From: an uncultured Gammaproteobacteria bacterium
GTDB lineage: Bacteria; Pseudomonadota; Gammaproteobacteria; Poriferisulfidales; GCA-002705445
Assembly: GCA_913065025.1 (NCBI GenBank)
Contig: CAJYAP010000009.1
Span: 1-39,483, forward strand
Direction: 5' to 3'
Length of the DNA stretch: 39,483 bases
The first letter of the stretch is position 1. The number at the start of each line of letters is the position of its first letter. Shown piece after piece: positions 9,464 to 19,179 of this stretch. The notes under the pieces are model-generated. The model had not been told where the DNA came from. It did no database searches and saw nothing but the letters and a program-made list of their open reading frames with translations. Both the position numbers and the translations under genes were made by a program.

Positions 9464-10813
9464 CTAACTGTAATTTTCCATTACAAATTTTTTAAATAAA
9501 ATCCCCCTCTCTTCAAAGGATTCAAACATATCATAACTTGCACATGCTGGAGAAAGTAAAATACAAACAGGCATACTTTCTTTTTCTATAATTTTTTTAG
9601 CATATAATCTTGCTTTTTCTGAAGCAGCATTAATGTTATCAGCCAAAAAAATATTACTTATTGATGTAATTTCCCTATTCAGTAAATTTTTGCATTCTCC
9701 AAATAATATTAAGGCTGATACTTTTTTACCAATAATTTCGTTTAACTTTTTATAATTATTAGTCTTTGACTTACCTCCTAAAATTAAAATGATATTTTCA
9801 TCTAATGAATTTAGTGCTGATATTGTTGATTCTATATTTGTTGCTTTAGAATCATTAATCCATTTTATATCATCTTTGTAAAGAAACTTCTCCATCCTAT
9901 GGTCTATACATTCAAATTTTCTTATATATTGTAAGGCATCATTTACATCCTCGCCTATAGATTGAATTATGCTTAAACAAGAACATATATTTACTAAGTT
10001 ATGTAGACCTATTAATTGTATCTCATCTTCTTCTAAAATTTTCTTATTGCCATGATAAATATATTTTTTTTTATTTTTTATACGTATTCCAAAACTGTTA
10101 TTATTTTTAGGTTCATCACTTCCAAAAGTGTACTTGTAAATAACTTTCTCTTTTCTAATATTGTTATCATTCCTGTTTATAATTATATTTTCTGCATTAT
10201 TAAATATTTTATGCTTTATATTAATATAATTCTCAAGTGTTTCATGTCTATCAAGATGATCTTCAGTTATATTTGTTATGAGTGATGTAATACAATTAAT
10301 TTTTTTTGTCATTTCAAGTTGAAAACTTGATAACTCTAAAATATTATATTCATAATTTTCATAGGTTAACTCTAATGCTGGAAGTCCAATATTTCCTCCT
10401 GCTTTTACCTTTTTTCCCATTTTTCTCAAAACGTATTCTAAAATTGCTGTTACTGTCGTTTTTCCATTAGATCCCGTTATGCATATTGTCTTGCCATTAC
10501 ATGACTCATTAAATAAATCAATATCAGTTTGTATGTTTTTTTTATTTTTTATTATTTTTTTTAAGAATTGTTTTTCTATTTTAACGCCTGGGCTTACTAT
10601 GAAGTAATCATGCTTATCTATAAAACTTTTTTCTAATTTACCTAAAACTATACGCTGACTATCAACATATTTTTTTATTTCATCAGTAATTTTTAAGTTT
10701 TCTCTTGTATCGTATGCTATGAAATTTTTATTGTTAATTTTTAAATATTTTGCAACTGACACACCTGTTTTCCCAAGTCCGATTATTGCTACTGGTAAGT
10801 TGCTATTTTTCAT
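9464..10813 (-). CDS. murD: UDP-N-acetylmuramoyl-L-alanine--D-glutamate ligase
   Basis: MurD adds D-glutamate to UDP-MurNAc-L-Ala. The 449-residue protein has the N-terminal Rossmann-like loop IIGLGKTGVSVAKYL, the ATP loop GSNGKTT (residues 114-120), and GNIGLPALEL. The central segment NITEDHLDRHETLENY and the C-terminal DHRMEKFLYKDDIKWINDSKATN motif follow, with the ATP/product site LLSPACASYDMFESFEERG. It is among the most lysine/asparagine/isoleucine-rich genes here, following the base composition, but no key motif is lost. It lies 14 bases after mraY and three before ftsW. Confidence 0.96.
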   Translation of the reverse strand: MKNSNLPVAIIGLGKTGVSVAKYLKINNKNFIAYDTRENLKITDEIKKYVDSQRIVLGKLEKSFIDKHDYFIVSPGVKIEKQFLKKIIKNKKNIQTDIDLFNESCNGKTICITGSNGKTTVTAILEYVLRKMGKKVKAGGNIGLPALELTYENYEYNILELSSFQLEMTKKINCITSLITNITEDHLDRHETLENYINIKHKIFNNAENIIINRNDNNIRKEKVIYKYTFGSDEPKNNNSFGIRIKNKKKYIYHGNKKILEEDEIQLIGLHNLVNICSCLSIIQSIGEDVNDALQYIRKFECIDHRMEKFLYKDDIKWINDSKATNIESTISALNSLDENIILILGGKSKTNNYKKLNEIIGKKVSALILFGECKNLLNREITSISNIFLADNINAASEKARLYAKKIIEKESMPVCILLSPACASYDMFESFEERGILFKKFVMENYS

Positions 10814-10827
10814 AAGTGCTATATTCT

Positions 10828-11907
10828 TTATCTTAGTTTTAAAGTTGCCAAACCTATTAAAATAAGTATAAAGCTGATAATCCAGAATCTTACTACTACT
10901 TTAGGCTCAGGCCAGCCTTTTTGCTCAAAGTGGTGGTGAAATGGCGCCATTAAAAAAACTCTTTTTTTTCTGTATTTAAAAGAAAGCACTTGAATAATAA
11001 CTGATAGAGCTTCTAATACGAATATTCCACCCATAATAATTAATACAATTTCTTGCCTCACAATTACAGCCATTAGCCCTACAGCGGCTCCCAATGATAG
11101 AGCCCCCACATCTCCCATAAATACTTGCGCTGGATAAGTATTAAACCATAGAAAACCTAATCCAGACCCAATTAGCGCTCCTATAAATATTGTTATCTCA
11201 GCAGAATCTTTTACATACGGAATTAATAGATACTCTGAGAAATTAATATTTCCGCTTAAATAAGCAAAAACTCCTAAAGCTCCGCTAACTAAAACTATTG
11301 GCATTATTGCTAGCCCATCAAGTCCATCCGTTAAATTAACAGCGTTGCTAGTAGAAACTATTACAAGTATTGTTAAAGGAATAAAATATATGCCAAGATC
11401 AATAACAATATGCTTAAAAAAGGGTATTATAAATTGCTGTTCTTGCACTGATTCGATCTGACTAAACATCAATATAGAAATTATTCCAGCTACAAAAAAC
11501 TGTAATATTATTTTTAATCTTGCAGGCATTCCATTTTTATTTTTTGTCAATTTTTTATAGTCATCAATAAAACCAATAGCAGCAAAGAATAAAGTTGTGA
11601 GGATAAGATACTGTGTATACTTATTTTCTAGATCAGACCAAATTAAAGTTGTTATTAATAAGGAAGATAAAATTAGTAGCCCTCCCATAGTAGGTGTTCC
11701 AGCTTTACTTATATGGGACTTAGGACCATCATCTCTAATTACTTCAGATAAATTATTAATAGAAAACTTTTTTATAATATAAGGTCCAAGAAGCAAAGAA
11801 ATTAAAAGCGCTGTAATAATACTAAATATTGCTCTAAGAGTAATATATTCAAAAACTAAGAAATTAGTATTTAAACTACTTAAATAATCTAGTAAAAATA
11901 AAAACAT
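10828..11907 (-). CDS. mraY: phospho-N-acetylmuramoyl-pentapeptide transferase
   Basis: MraY transfers phospho-MurNAc-pentapeptide to undecaprenyl phosphate, giving lipid I. The 359-residue polytopic protein has about ten membrane helices and all catalytic signatures: the aspartate pair in [29 protein letters not shown], and the histidine-rich loop [14 protein letters not shown]. The N-terminus ([13 protein letters not shown]) aligns well with the E. coli start, which supports the ATG at 11907. It lies two bases from murF and 14 from murD, in canonical order. Confidence 0.97.
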   Translation of the reverse strand: MFLFLLDYLSSLNTNFLVFEYITLRAIFSIITALLISLLLGPYIIKKFSINNLSEVIRDDGPKSHISKAGTPTMGGLLILSSLLITTLIWSDLENKYTQYLILTTLFFAAIGFIDDYKKLTKNKNGMPARLKIILQFFVAGIISILMFSQIESVQEQQFIIPFFKHIVIDLGIYFIPLTILVIVSTSNAVNLTDGLDGLAIMPIVLVSGALGVFAYLSGNINFSEYLLIPYVKDSAEITIFIGALIGSGLGFLWFNTYPAQVFMGDVGALSLGAAVGLMAVIVRQEIVLIIMGGIFVLEALSVIIQVLSFKYRKKRVFLMAPFHHHFEQKGWPEPKVVVRFWIISFILILIGLATLKLR

Positions 11908-11909
11908 TA

Positions 11910-13292
11910 TTAATTACCCCTAATTTTTAAAAAATTAACATACTCTTCAAGCTTAGCTGATCTTGAACCTTTTATAAGTATGCATGTGTACGGATCAATA
12001 TTAGTATTTAAATATGATTTTAAACTACTAGAATCATTAAAATGCTGGCCATCTAAACCAAAAATATCAGATGCATATTTACTATGTTTACCAATACTTA
12101 AGAACTTATCAATACCCATAGTTTTAGCATATCTACCAATATCTGAATGGTATTTTTCAGTATCTTTTCCTAACTCTACCATATCACCCATTAAAACCAA
12201 TTTCTTAAGATTAATACTTGATAAAAAAGATATTGCTGCTTTAAATGAACTTGGATTTGCATTATAACAATCGTCAATGATTTTAATATTATTTTCTAAT
12301 TCATGAATTTTTAAGCGTGAGGATATAGTCTCAAATTTTTCTAACTTTTTTTTAATTTCTTTTAAACTAATTCCTAAAGAGATAGCAATTGAAGCAGCAC
12401 AAGCTGTATTTAAAAAATTATGGTCGCCATTTAAATTTAGCTTAATAGACTCTTCATGTGAATTATAATTTAATTTTAATATATTACTTTCTATTTTTTT
12501 TATAGTTAAAAAATTTGTTTTATAAAAAATATTTCTAACTGTTTTTTTTATTTTATCGTAATTATTTTTTTCATATCCAAAATATATTTTTTTGCTCTTT
12601 TTATTAATAATTTTTCTAAACTTGTCCTGATTATTTATAACTGCAATTCCATTTTTATCTATATATTTAAATATACTATATTTTTCCTTTGCTGTATTTT
12701 CCAGTGTTCCAAATCCTTCTATATGTGCATATCCAATATTTGTTACTGCAGCAACATCAGGATTTACTAATTCTGCTAGTGGTCCAATTTCTCCTAAATT
12801 GTTAGCTCCTATTTCTACAACTACATACTCATCGTCCTGTTTTATTGATAGAAGTGTTAAAGGCACACCTATATGATTATTTAAATTTCCTTTTGTATAG
12901 CTAACTTTAAAATCGGATAGTATGTGTGCAACCATTTCTTTAACAGTTGTTTTTCCATTTGAACCTGTAATAGCAATAACCTTTGCTTTAGTTTGCTTTC
13001 TTATGAATGAGCTTAGGTTTTGTAACGCTTTTAATGTATCTTCTACTAAAATATAAGATTTTTCCTTAAGATTAATATTTTTAATTTTTTTTGTTGTTAT
13101 AACACAAGATGCTATCTTTAATGAATCTATAATAAAATCATGTCCGTCATATTTTACTCCCTTAATACAAATAAATACATCTCCTTTACTTATTGTTCTT
13201 GAATCTATTGAAAAACCACTTACTAAAATGTCTTCACCATAAAGCTCTCCGTCTAAATGTGCTGCTATTTCAATTAAAGAATATTTTTTCAT
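11910..13292 (-). CDS. murF: UDP-MurNAc-tripeptide--D-alanyl-D-alanine ligase
   Basis: MurF adds the D-Ala-D-Ala made by Ddl and completes the pentapeptide precursor. The 460-residue protein has the N-terminal substrate motif [21 protein letters not shown], the ATP loop GSNGKTT (110-116), and [13 protein letters not shown]. The central segments [15 protein letters not shown] and [12 protein letters not shown] and the C-terminal motif [15 protein letters not shown] complete the pattern. All are typical of MurF rather than other Mur ligases. Spacing is three bases from murE and two from mraY. Confidence 0.96.
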   Translation of the reverse strand: MKKYSLIEIAAHLDGELYGEDILVSGFSIDSRTISKGDVFICIKGVKYDGHDFIIDSLKIASCVITTKKIKNINLKEKSYILVEDTLKALQNLSSFIRKQTKAKVIAITGSNGKTTVKEMVAHILSDFKVSYTKGNLNNHIGVPLTLLSIKQDDEYVVVEIGANNLGEIGPLAELVNPDVAAVTNIGYAHIEGFGTLENTAKEKYSIFKYIDKNGIAVINNQDKFRKIINKKSKKIYFGYEKNNYDKIKKTVRNIFYKTNFLTIKKIESNILKLNYNSHEESIKLNLNGDHNFLNTACAASIAISLGISLKEIKKKLEKFETISSRLKIHELENNIKIIDDCYNANPSSFKAAISFLSSINLKKLVLMGDMVELGKDTEKYHSDIGRYAKTMGIDKFLSIGKHSKYASDIFGLDGQHFNDSSSLKSYLNTNIDPYTCILIKGSRSAKLEEYVNFLKIRGN

Positions 13293-13295
13293 AAG

Positions 13296-14750
13296 TTATA
13301 CCATTAGTTTAATAACTTCACTTTTATCACTGTAGGCAATTTTTTTACTTTTTACGATCTGGAATTGTTCATGGCCTTTTCCTAGTATAAGAACTACTTT
13401 GTCAAAATTACTTCTATTTAATGATTTTTTTATTGCTTTTGATCTGTCTAAAACTACTTGATATTTTTTATTTTTTTTTATTCCTAATATAATATCTTCT
13501 GTAATTTTTTTCTGACTTTCATTTCTTGGATTATCATTTGTAATAATAATGTGATCTGATAGCTTGCAGGCAATTTCACCCATACTTTTTCTTTTTTTAG
13601 TATCTCTTTCTCCCCCACATCCAAATATAGTTATAATTTTATTTTTCGGAAAATGTTTTTTTATTGAGACTATAACCTGCTTCATAGCATCTGGTGTATG
13701 TGCGAAGTCAATAAATGTTGTTGGGTAGCCAACTTTATAATATTTGTTCATTCTCCCATCTATAGGTTTCAATTTTATTATATTATTGATTATTAAGTTA
13801 TACTTAATCTTATTTGTTGCCAAAGAGGCTACTGCAAGCAAAATATTTATTACGTTAAATTCACCAAACATTTTTATATTTATTTCTTTATCTCCATAAT
13901 TTGAATGAATTTTAAATTTAATGCCATACCTATAGTAAGTTATATCACTTGCATAAAAATCTGCTTTACTATTGCTTATAGATACGGTTTTAACTTTATT
14001 TCTATTTTTAATATCTTTGTAAATTTTTTTACCATAATAATTATCTATACAAATTATTTTTCTCTTACTTTTATACTTTGTAAATAACTTCAGTTTTGTA
14101 TTATAGTAATCTTTCATATTTTTATGATAGTCTAAATGATCATGTGTTAAGTTTGTAAAAATAACCGTATCAAAATTTATTCCTTGTATCCTATTTTGTT
14201 TTATACCATGAGATGAAGCCTCAATTACTACTGCTGAAGCCTCTTTATTAAAGAACTGTGATATGTACTTATTAATGTTTATTATATTGGGTGTGGTCAA
14301 GTTTTTCTGGCTAAGTTTTGGATATATTCCGTTACCTAAAGTTCCTATTAAACCTGCTTTTTCTTTTTGTAACGTTATCAATTGAGCTATAAAATTTGAT
14401 ACCGTACTCTTCCCATTAGTACCAGTTATTCCGTATATTTTAATTTTATTTTTTTTTACTTTATGGAATTTTTCGGACAACTTTGATATAGCTCTATCTA
14501 TATCATCAACAGCATAAAAATAGCATAGTTTATTATATTTTTTTATATTTAATTGACAATCCTTACTATAAATTATTAATTTAGCACCATTGTTTACAGC
14601 TTCATCAATATAAGAACTTTTAAAATTTTTTGTCTCTTTTATAAAAAAAATATAGTTTTTTTTTATTTCTTTACTGTTTTCGCTTAATCCTACAATATTT
14701 ATATTATCTATTGATAATTTTTTATCATTAATAAGAGATTTTAGTTTCAT
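13296..14750 (-). CDS. murE: UDP-MurNAc-L-Ala-D-Glu--meso-diaminopimelate ligase
   Basis: MurE adds the third stem-peptide residue. The 484-residue protein has the ATP loop GTNGKST (110-116), the segment VVIEASSHGIKQNR, and NLTHDHLDYH. The expected carbamylated lysine is in YYNTKLKLF (K219). The DNPR motif (D406-R409) marks enzymes that use meso-diaminopimelate instead of L-lysine, so the peptidoglycan is predicted to be the usual Gram-negative type. It normally follows ftsI directly; here ftsZ and a small lipoprotein gene separate the two. The gap to the lipoprotein gene is 17 bases. Confidence 0.96.
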   Translation of the reverse strand: MKLKSLINDKKLSIDNINIVGLSENSKEIKKNYIFFIKETKNFKSSYIDEAVNNGAKLIIYSKDCQLNIKKYNKLCYFYAVDDIDRAISKLSEKFHKVKKNKIKIYGITGTNGKSTVSNFIAQLITLQKEKAGLIGTLGNGIYPKLSQKNLTTPNIININKYISQFFNKEASAVVIEASSHGIKQNRIQGINFDTVIFTNLTHDHLDYHKNMKDYYNTKLKLFTKYKSKRKIICIDNYYGKKIYKDIKNRNKVKTVSISNSKADFYASDITYYRYGIKFKIHSNYGDKEINIKMFGEFNVINILLAVASLATNKIKYNLIINNIIKLKPIDGRMNKYYKVGYPTTFIDFAHTPDAMKQVIVSIKKHFPKNKIITIFGCGGERDTKKRKSMGEIACKLSDHIIITNDNPRNESQKKITEDIILGIKKNKKYQVVLDRSKAIKKSLNRSNFDKVVLILGKGHEQFQIVKSKKIAYSDKSEVIKLMV

Positions 14751-14767
14751 TTAAATTTTTTATTTTA

Positions 14768-14902
14768 TTATTCTTCGTTAACTTCACCACTTACCCATTC
14801 AGCAGCAGCAGAAATATCTCTTCCTATTCCATCAACTGTATTACAACCTATCAGTAAGGTAAAACCAATTATTATCAACCCGTAGTACATTATATTTTTC
14901 AC
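14768..14902 (-). CDS. entericidin-like small lipoprotein (44 aa, GTG start)
   Basis: This short frame lies between ftsZ and murE. The GTG at 14902 is preceded by a perfect AGGAGG five bases away, which decides the start; an in-frame ATG at 14890 has no such signal. The product has a hydrophobic leader (YYGLIIIGFTLLIGC) ending in a lipobox with the lipidated cysteine at residue 20, then NTVDGIGRDISAAAEWVSG. This matches the entericidin EcnA/EcnB pattern of CNTxxGxGxDIxxxGxAI. Entericidins are tiny outer-membrane lipoproteins described in E. coli as an antidote/toxin pair linked to stationary-phase lysis; many bacteria carry one of unknown role. Only one copy is seen, so an antidote-toxin pair is not supported. 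Gaps of 24 bases to ftsZ and 17 to murE imply cotranscription with the division genes. Confidence 0.85.
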   Translation of the reverse strand: MKNIMYYGLIIIGFTLLIGCNTVDGIGRDISAAAEWVSGEVNEE

Positions 14903-14907
14903 TTAAA

Positions 14908-14913
14908 CCTCCT
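14908..14913 (-). promoter_or_regulatory. strong ribosome binding site of the entericidin-like gene
   Basis: A full AGGAGG (minus strand) ends five bases before the GTG start at 14902. It is the clearest Shine-Dalgarno sequence in the cluster. It fixes the unusual start codon and suggests high translation of this small protein. Confidence 0.8.
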
Positions 14914-14926
14914 GTATTTTATATAT

Positions 14927-16225
14927 TTAATCTGCTTGCTTCCTTAAAAAAGCTGGTATGTCCAAAAAGTCTAAATCTAACTCTCCATTACTATTTTTCT
15001 TATGCTGAATGTTGTTATCACTTTTAATTACACTTTCTTTTTTATCTTCTATATTTTTAGCAGAAACATATTCGTCCTGTTTTGTATAGTTAAATAAACT
15101 TTCTTCTTGATTTTCATTATTACTTGTTACCACTTCACTTGGAATGTCTTCAGGATCTTCTATATTATTTATTTCTATAAATTTCTTATCTTCTAATACT
15201 CTATTGCTCTCAGCAGTATCTAAAATAACATCAACTTTTGGTAATATTACTTTTTCGCTGTGAGAATTTCTCATCCCTGTTGCTACAACTGTTACTTTTA
15301 TTTTATCTTCTAATGACTCGTCTATCGTTGTTCCAACTATTACATCTGCTTCTTCTTCATCAACTAAGCTTCCAATATGGTCTCCGATTGCTTTAAATTC
15401 GCCATTAGTTAAGCTTCCATTTGATGTAATATTTATTAGTAATCCTTTTGCATCCTTAACATCAACATCCTCTAATAATGGGCTTGCTATTGCTTGTTGA
15501 ATTGCATCTTCCGCTCTATCTATTCCTTCTCCAACACCACTTCCCATCATTGTTGAACCAGCGTTTGACATAACACTCTTTACATCTGCAAAATCTAAGT
15601 TTATTTCGCCAGGTTTTGTTATCAATTCTGCTATTCCCCCAACCGCTCTTTCTAAAACTGCATTTGATTGATTTTTTGCTTCAGATAAGGGCATATCATC
15701 ATCTAAACATAATTTATCATTTGGAATAATTATTAATGAATCAACCTTACTTCTTAATTCTTCAATTCCTTTTTCAGCATTAAGCATTCGTTTTTTCTTT
15801 TCGTATTCCCAAGGCTTTGTCACAACCGCAACTGTCAAAATACCTAACTCTTTTGCTAACTCTGCTATTACTGGTGAAGCCCCAGTTCCAGTTCCACCTC
15901 CCATGCCGGCAGTTATGAATAACATGTCACAATTTTCTATTGATTCTTTAAGCTTATCTCTATCCTCTATTGCTGCTTGCCTTCCAATATCAGGATTTGC
16001 ACCAGCACCTAATCCCCTTGTAATATTATGGCCAATATTACATTTTCTATTCTCGCTAACAGGATTATTTTTTAAGTCTTGTGCATCAGTATTTACACAT
16101 ATAAAGTCAACGCCACTAACTTTATTTAATATCATGTACTCAATTGCATTATTTCCACAACCACCAACGCCTACTACTTTAATATCAGCTTTTTGCTCTT
16201 TAGTATCAATTAATTCAAAAGACAT
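14927..16225 (-). CDS. ftsZ: cell division protein FtsZ
   Basis: FtsZ is the tubulin-like GTPase that forms the division ring. The 432-residue protein has the GTP-binding signature GGGTGTG (109-115), the preceding VGGCGNNAIEYM loop, and the catalytic T7 loop (NLDFADVKSVMSNAG). A polar linker of roughly 90 residues follows. The protein ends with the conserved peptide LDIPAFLRKQAD that binds FtsA and ZipA, identical to the E. coli ending. The position is unusual. It follows ftsI with an 11-base overlap and precedes an entericidin-like gene and murE, whereas ftsZ normally follows ftsA. A strong GGAGG six bases before the ATG (16236..16232), inside the ftsI end, probably ensures high translation. 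Codon use does not look foreign. Confidence 0.98.
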   Translation of the reverse strand: MSFELIDTKEQKADIKVVGVGGCGNNAIEYMILNKVSGVDFICVNTDAQDLKNNPVSENRKCNIGHNITRGLGAGANPDIGRQAAIEDRDKLKESIENCDMLFITAGMGGGTGTGASPVIAELAKELGILTVAVVTKPWEYEKKKRMLNAEKGIEELRSKVDSLIIIPNDKLCLDDDMPLSEAKNQSNAVLERAVGGIAELITKPGEINLDFADVKSVMSNAGSTMMGSGVGEGIDRAEDAIQQAIASPLLEDVDVKDAKGLLINITSNGSLTNGEFKAIGDHIGSLVDEEEADVIVGTTIDESLEDKIKVTVVATGMRNSHSEKVILPKVDVILDTAESNRVLEDKKFIEINNIEDPEDIPSEVVTSNNENQEESLFNYTKQDEYVSAKNIEDKKESVIKSDNNIQHKKNSNGELDLDFLDIPAFLRKQAD

Positions 16226-17978
16226 TACTTACCTCCGGGTTTTTATAAGGATATCTATCTAGTTTTTCAACTTCATTTGAAACTTTTTTTTGGTAATCCA
16301 AAATATTATCTGGATTAATATTTAAAATTCTTAAAGAATCTGTTGCGATTTTTTTGAACACTGGTGCTGCAACATAACCACCAAAATGAATTTTGGTTTT
16401 AGGTTTATTTATAACTACTACTATTACTAATTTAGATTTTATTAATGGGGTTATGCCTGCAAATAATGAAATATGGTCATCATCACTGTATTTATTTTTT
16501 TTGTTTCCACCTATATATAATTTTGCAGTACCAGTTTTCCCTCCAGCAGTGTAACCCTCTATTGCAGCTCTTTTTGCACTTCCGCTTTCAATAACTTTTT
16601 TTATTACATTTTTAACTTTCTTAAATTCTTTTTCATATTTTTTACTTTCATTAATTTGAATTTTATCACTTTTAAGAATTTTAGGATTAATTACTAAGCC
16701 ATTGTTAGCAATCACACTATAGGCTTTTGCTAACTGGAGTGGTGTAACTTTGCAATGATAACCCATTGCAAGTGATCTGACATCAGAATTTCCCCACTCG
16801 CTATAATGCGTTAACACACCTTCAACCTCGGAAGGAAAATTTGTATTAATTTTTTCTCCGATACCAATGTGTTCTAACAAATCATAAAAAATTTTTTTAT
16901 TAAATTTTTCTGAAATCATTATGCTACCTATATTACTTGACTTTATTATTACTCCTTCAGTAGTTAACTCTCCAAAGTTTTTAATATCCTTATATGTTTT
17001 ATTATCTAATCTTCTGTAACCAGGGCTTGTGTCAAAGTTATCACTTAAATTTACTTTCTCTGAATGCAGTGCTGCTGCCAATAAAAAAGGTTTGATTGTA
17101 GATGCCGGCTCTAAAGAATCTATAATTACTCTATTTCTTTCTTTTTCGGGACTATATGTTTTCCTGTCATTGGGATTGTATGATGGATAGCTTGCTGTAG
17201 CTAAAATATCACCATTTGTACTATCTAGTATTACTACGGAACCAGATTCTGCATTAACTTTTCTAACTTGATTTTTTAGCTCTCTATAAGCAACATATTG
17301 CAGTCTAGAATCTATTGTAAGAGTTAGTTTTTTCCCCTCTTTAGGAGCACTTACCTGTCTTATCTCTTTCACCACCTTACCATGAAGATCCGTCATAACA
17401 ATCTTTTCACCATTGTTACCCATAAGCAAACTATTGAAAGATTTTTCAATGCCCATTTGTCCATTATGATGAAAATCTGTCATACCAATTAGTGGAGCAA
17501 GGATCTCCCCTTCTGGATAATATCTTTGGAATTCTGTAATAAACTCTACACCACTAAGATTAAGATCAATAATCTTATTAGTAATTTCAGAAGATAGGTA
17601 TCTTCCATTTTTTATGTAACTAAAGTTTTTATTTTCCCTATTTTTTAATTCTCTTAATAAATCTCTATAATCTTTATTTAATATCGCACATAATTTTTTT
17701 AAAGATTTTTCATCTTTAAGAAATTTTTTTGTGTTATTTACAATTAAGGTATTCATAGGAATACTTTCAGCCAAGACTATATTATTTCTATCAACAATAG
17801 ATCCTCTACTTGTTCTTATAATATAATTTTTTACTTCTATTCCTTTGATCAGATTTGAGTATTTTTTTGTATCAGTATACTGAAGATTAAAGCACCTAAA
17901 TAAGATTACAAAAATCGAGATCATAATTAAAAATTTAATTATATCAACCCTTGCTATTTTTTTTAAAAAATTATTCAT
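16215..17978 (-). CDS. ftsI: septal transpeptidase FtsI (PBP3)
   Basis: FtsI cross-links peptidoglycan at the septum as the partner of FtsW. The 587-residue class B PBP has an N-terminal membrane anchor (about 13-30) and a pedestal domain starting with IIRTSRGSIVDRN. The transpeptidase domain has all three penicillin-binding motifs: STIK (catalytic S293, K296), SSN (347-349) and KTGT (481-484). It overlaps ftsL by eight bases at its start and ftsZ by 11 at its end. The gene order ftsL-ftsI is standard, and ftsI-ftsZ is not. Confidence 0.97.
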   Translation of the reverse strand: MNNFLKKIARVDIIKFLIMISIFVILFRCFNLQYTDTKKYSNLIKGIEVKNYIIRTSRGSIVDRNNIVLAESIPMNTLIVNNTKKFLKDEKSLKKLCAILNKDYRDLLRELKNRENKNFSYIKNGRYLSSEITNKIIDLNLSGVEFITEFQRYYPEGEILAPLIGMTDFHHNGQMGIEKSFNSLLMGNNGEKIVMTDLHGKVVKEIRQVSAPKEGKKLTLTIDSRLQYVAYRELKNQVRKVNAESGSVVILDSTNGDILATASYPSYNPNDRKTYSPEKERNRVIIDSLEPASTIKPFLLAAALHSEKVNLSDNFDTSPGYRRLDNKTYKDIKNFGELTTEGVIIKSSNIGSIMISEKFNKKIFYDLLEHIGIGEKINTNFPSEVEGVLTHYSEWGNSDVRSLAMGYHCKVTPLQLAKAYSVIANNGLVINPKILKSDKIQINESKKYEKEFKKVKNVIKKVIESGSAKRAAIEGYTAGGKTGTAKLYIGGNKKNKYSDDDHISLFAGITPLIKSKLVIVVVINKPKTKIHFGGYVAAPVFKKIATDSLRILNINPDNILDYQKKVSNEVEKLDRYPYKNPEVSNVF

Positions 17979-18243
17979 AAATATATATTAACTCTCTTTT
18001 TTTTGGTGCAGTCATGTTTAAAAAATTTTGAGCATCTTTTTCTATTTTGCTTAATGAATCATATTTCCCTTTTTCTACTCTAGCTTTTCTCCACTCAGTT
18101 TTTAAATTATATTTTTGATTAGATAAAGACTGCAAAATTCTATATTGAGTTCTTGTTAAATGCTCGGTCCATACAATTGCAAAAGAAAGAGCTATATTTG
18201 TAACAATTAATAATCCAATTATATATATTTTTAAGTTACTCAT
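17971..18243 (-). CDS. ftsL: cell division protein FtsL
   Basis: FtsL is a small bitopic divisome protein that forms a complex with FtsB and FtsQ and helps activate FtsWI. The 90 residues show a short cytoplasmic start, one membrane helix (about residues 5-24) and a periplasmic segment (RTQYRILQSLSNQKYNL and on) suited to a coiled coil. Sequence conservation in this family is low; the call rests on size, topology and position between rsmH and ftsI. It overlaps rsmH by four bases and ftsI by eight. Confidence 0.9.
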   Translation of the reverse strand: MSNLKIYIIGLLIVTNIALSFAIVWTEHLTRTQYRILQSLSNQKYNLKTEWRKARVEKGKYDSLSKIEKDAQNFLNMTAPKKRELIYIYE

Positions 18244-19169
18244 AGTTTTTCCGCTACTCTAATTCTTGCACTTCTTGCTCTTACATTTTGGTTAATTTCA
18301 TCATCTGATGCCTTAAGTGGTATTTTTACTTTTTTAAGTCTCAAGTTTGAGCTAATATTTGTTATTGGCAGCTTACTGATTATATTTTTTCCATCAGAAT
18401 GTTTATTTATAAAATTTTTTACTATTCTGTCTTCTAGAGAATGAAAACTTATAACAACTAGTCTTCCTTCTTTTTCAATCAACTCCAAGCAATCTTTTAA
18501 AATCTTTTCGAGCTCTTGAAGTTCTTTATTGATAAATATTCTTATAGCTTGAAAACTCTTTGTTGAAGGATTCTTTTTATATAATTTATTCTTTGGATAA
18601 CAGTTATTAATAATATTTGATAAATCTAATGTTGTTTTTAATGATTTATCTTCTATAGACTTCTTAATTGATTTAGCGATTCTGTAAGAATATTTTTCTT
18701 CTCCATATTTTTTAAGTACTCTACTTATTTCATCTATTTCTGCTTCCTGAAGCCACAACATTGCTGTCATTTTATTTGTCGTATCCATTCTCATATCAAT
18801 TGGACCTTCTTTCATAAAGCTAAATCCTCTATCTGCTTCATCTAATTGTGGAGAAGATACTCCCAAATCTAATAATATTCCATTCACTTTTTTAGAGTCA
18901 TTATATTTTTCTAAAATATATTCGATATCGCTAAAGTTACTTTTTTCAAAATAAAATCTTTTGTATTTAGAAAAATATTCCTTAGCATAATCCTCAGCGG
19001 CTTTATCTTTATCAATAGCTATTAGCTTTCCTTTTTCTCCAATTTTTTCTAAAATATTTCTTGAATGCCCGCCTCTGCCAAAAGTACAATCAACATATGT
19101 TCCGTTGCTAATTATATTTAAGCCTTCTATCACTCTATTTATCATTACTGGATTGTGAGAAAAACTCAT
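18240..19169 (-). CDS. rsmH: 16S rRNA (cytosine-1402-N4)-methyltransferase
   Basis: RsmH methylates N4 of C1402 in the ribosomal P site. The 309-residue protein shows the SAM-binding signature YVDCTFGRGGHSRNIL near the N-terminus. It also has IDKDKAAEDYA, the block GILLDLGVSSPQLDEADRGF, the motif GPIDMRMD, the segment SFQAIRIFINKELQEL, and VVISFHSLEDRIVKNF. It sits second in the dcw cluster, ten bases after mraZ, with AGGAAA as ribosome binding site. RsmI, which methylates the 2'-O of the same nucleotide, is encoded about 1 kb upstream (20191-21060). Confidence 0.97.
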   Translation of the reverse strand: MSFSHNPVMINRVIEGLNIISNGTYVDCTFGRGGHSRNILEKIGEKGKLIAIDKDKAAEDYAKEYFSKYKRFYFEKSNFSDIEYILEKYNDSKKVNGILLDLGVSSPQLDEADRGFSFMKEGPIDMRMDTTNKMTAMLWLQEAEIDEISRVLKKYGEEKYSYRIAKSIKKSIEDKSLKTTLDLSNIINNCYPKNKLYKKNPSTKSFQAIRIFINKELQELEKILKDCLELIEKEGRLVVISFHSLEDRIVKNFINKHSDGKNIISKLPITNISSNLRLKKVKIPLKASDDEINQNVRARSARIRVAEKL

Positions 19170-19179
19170 AATAAGTTTC

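Noticed and set aside
14768-14902. Toxin-antidote pair of entericidins
   Set aside because: Only one entericidin-like gene is present in the interval; the remaining 17 and 24 bases cannot hold a second.
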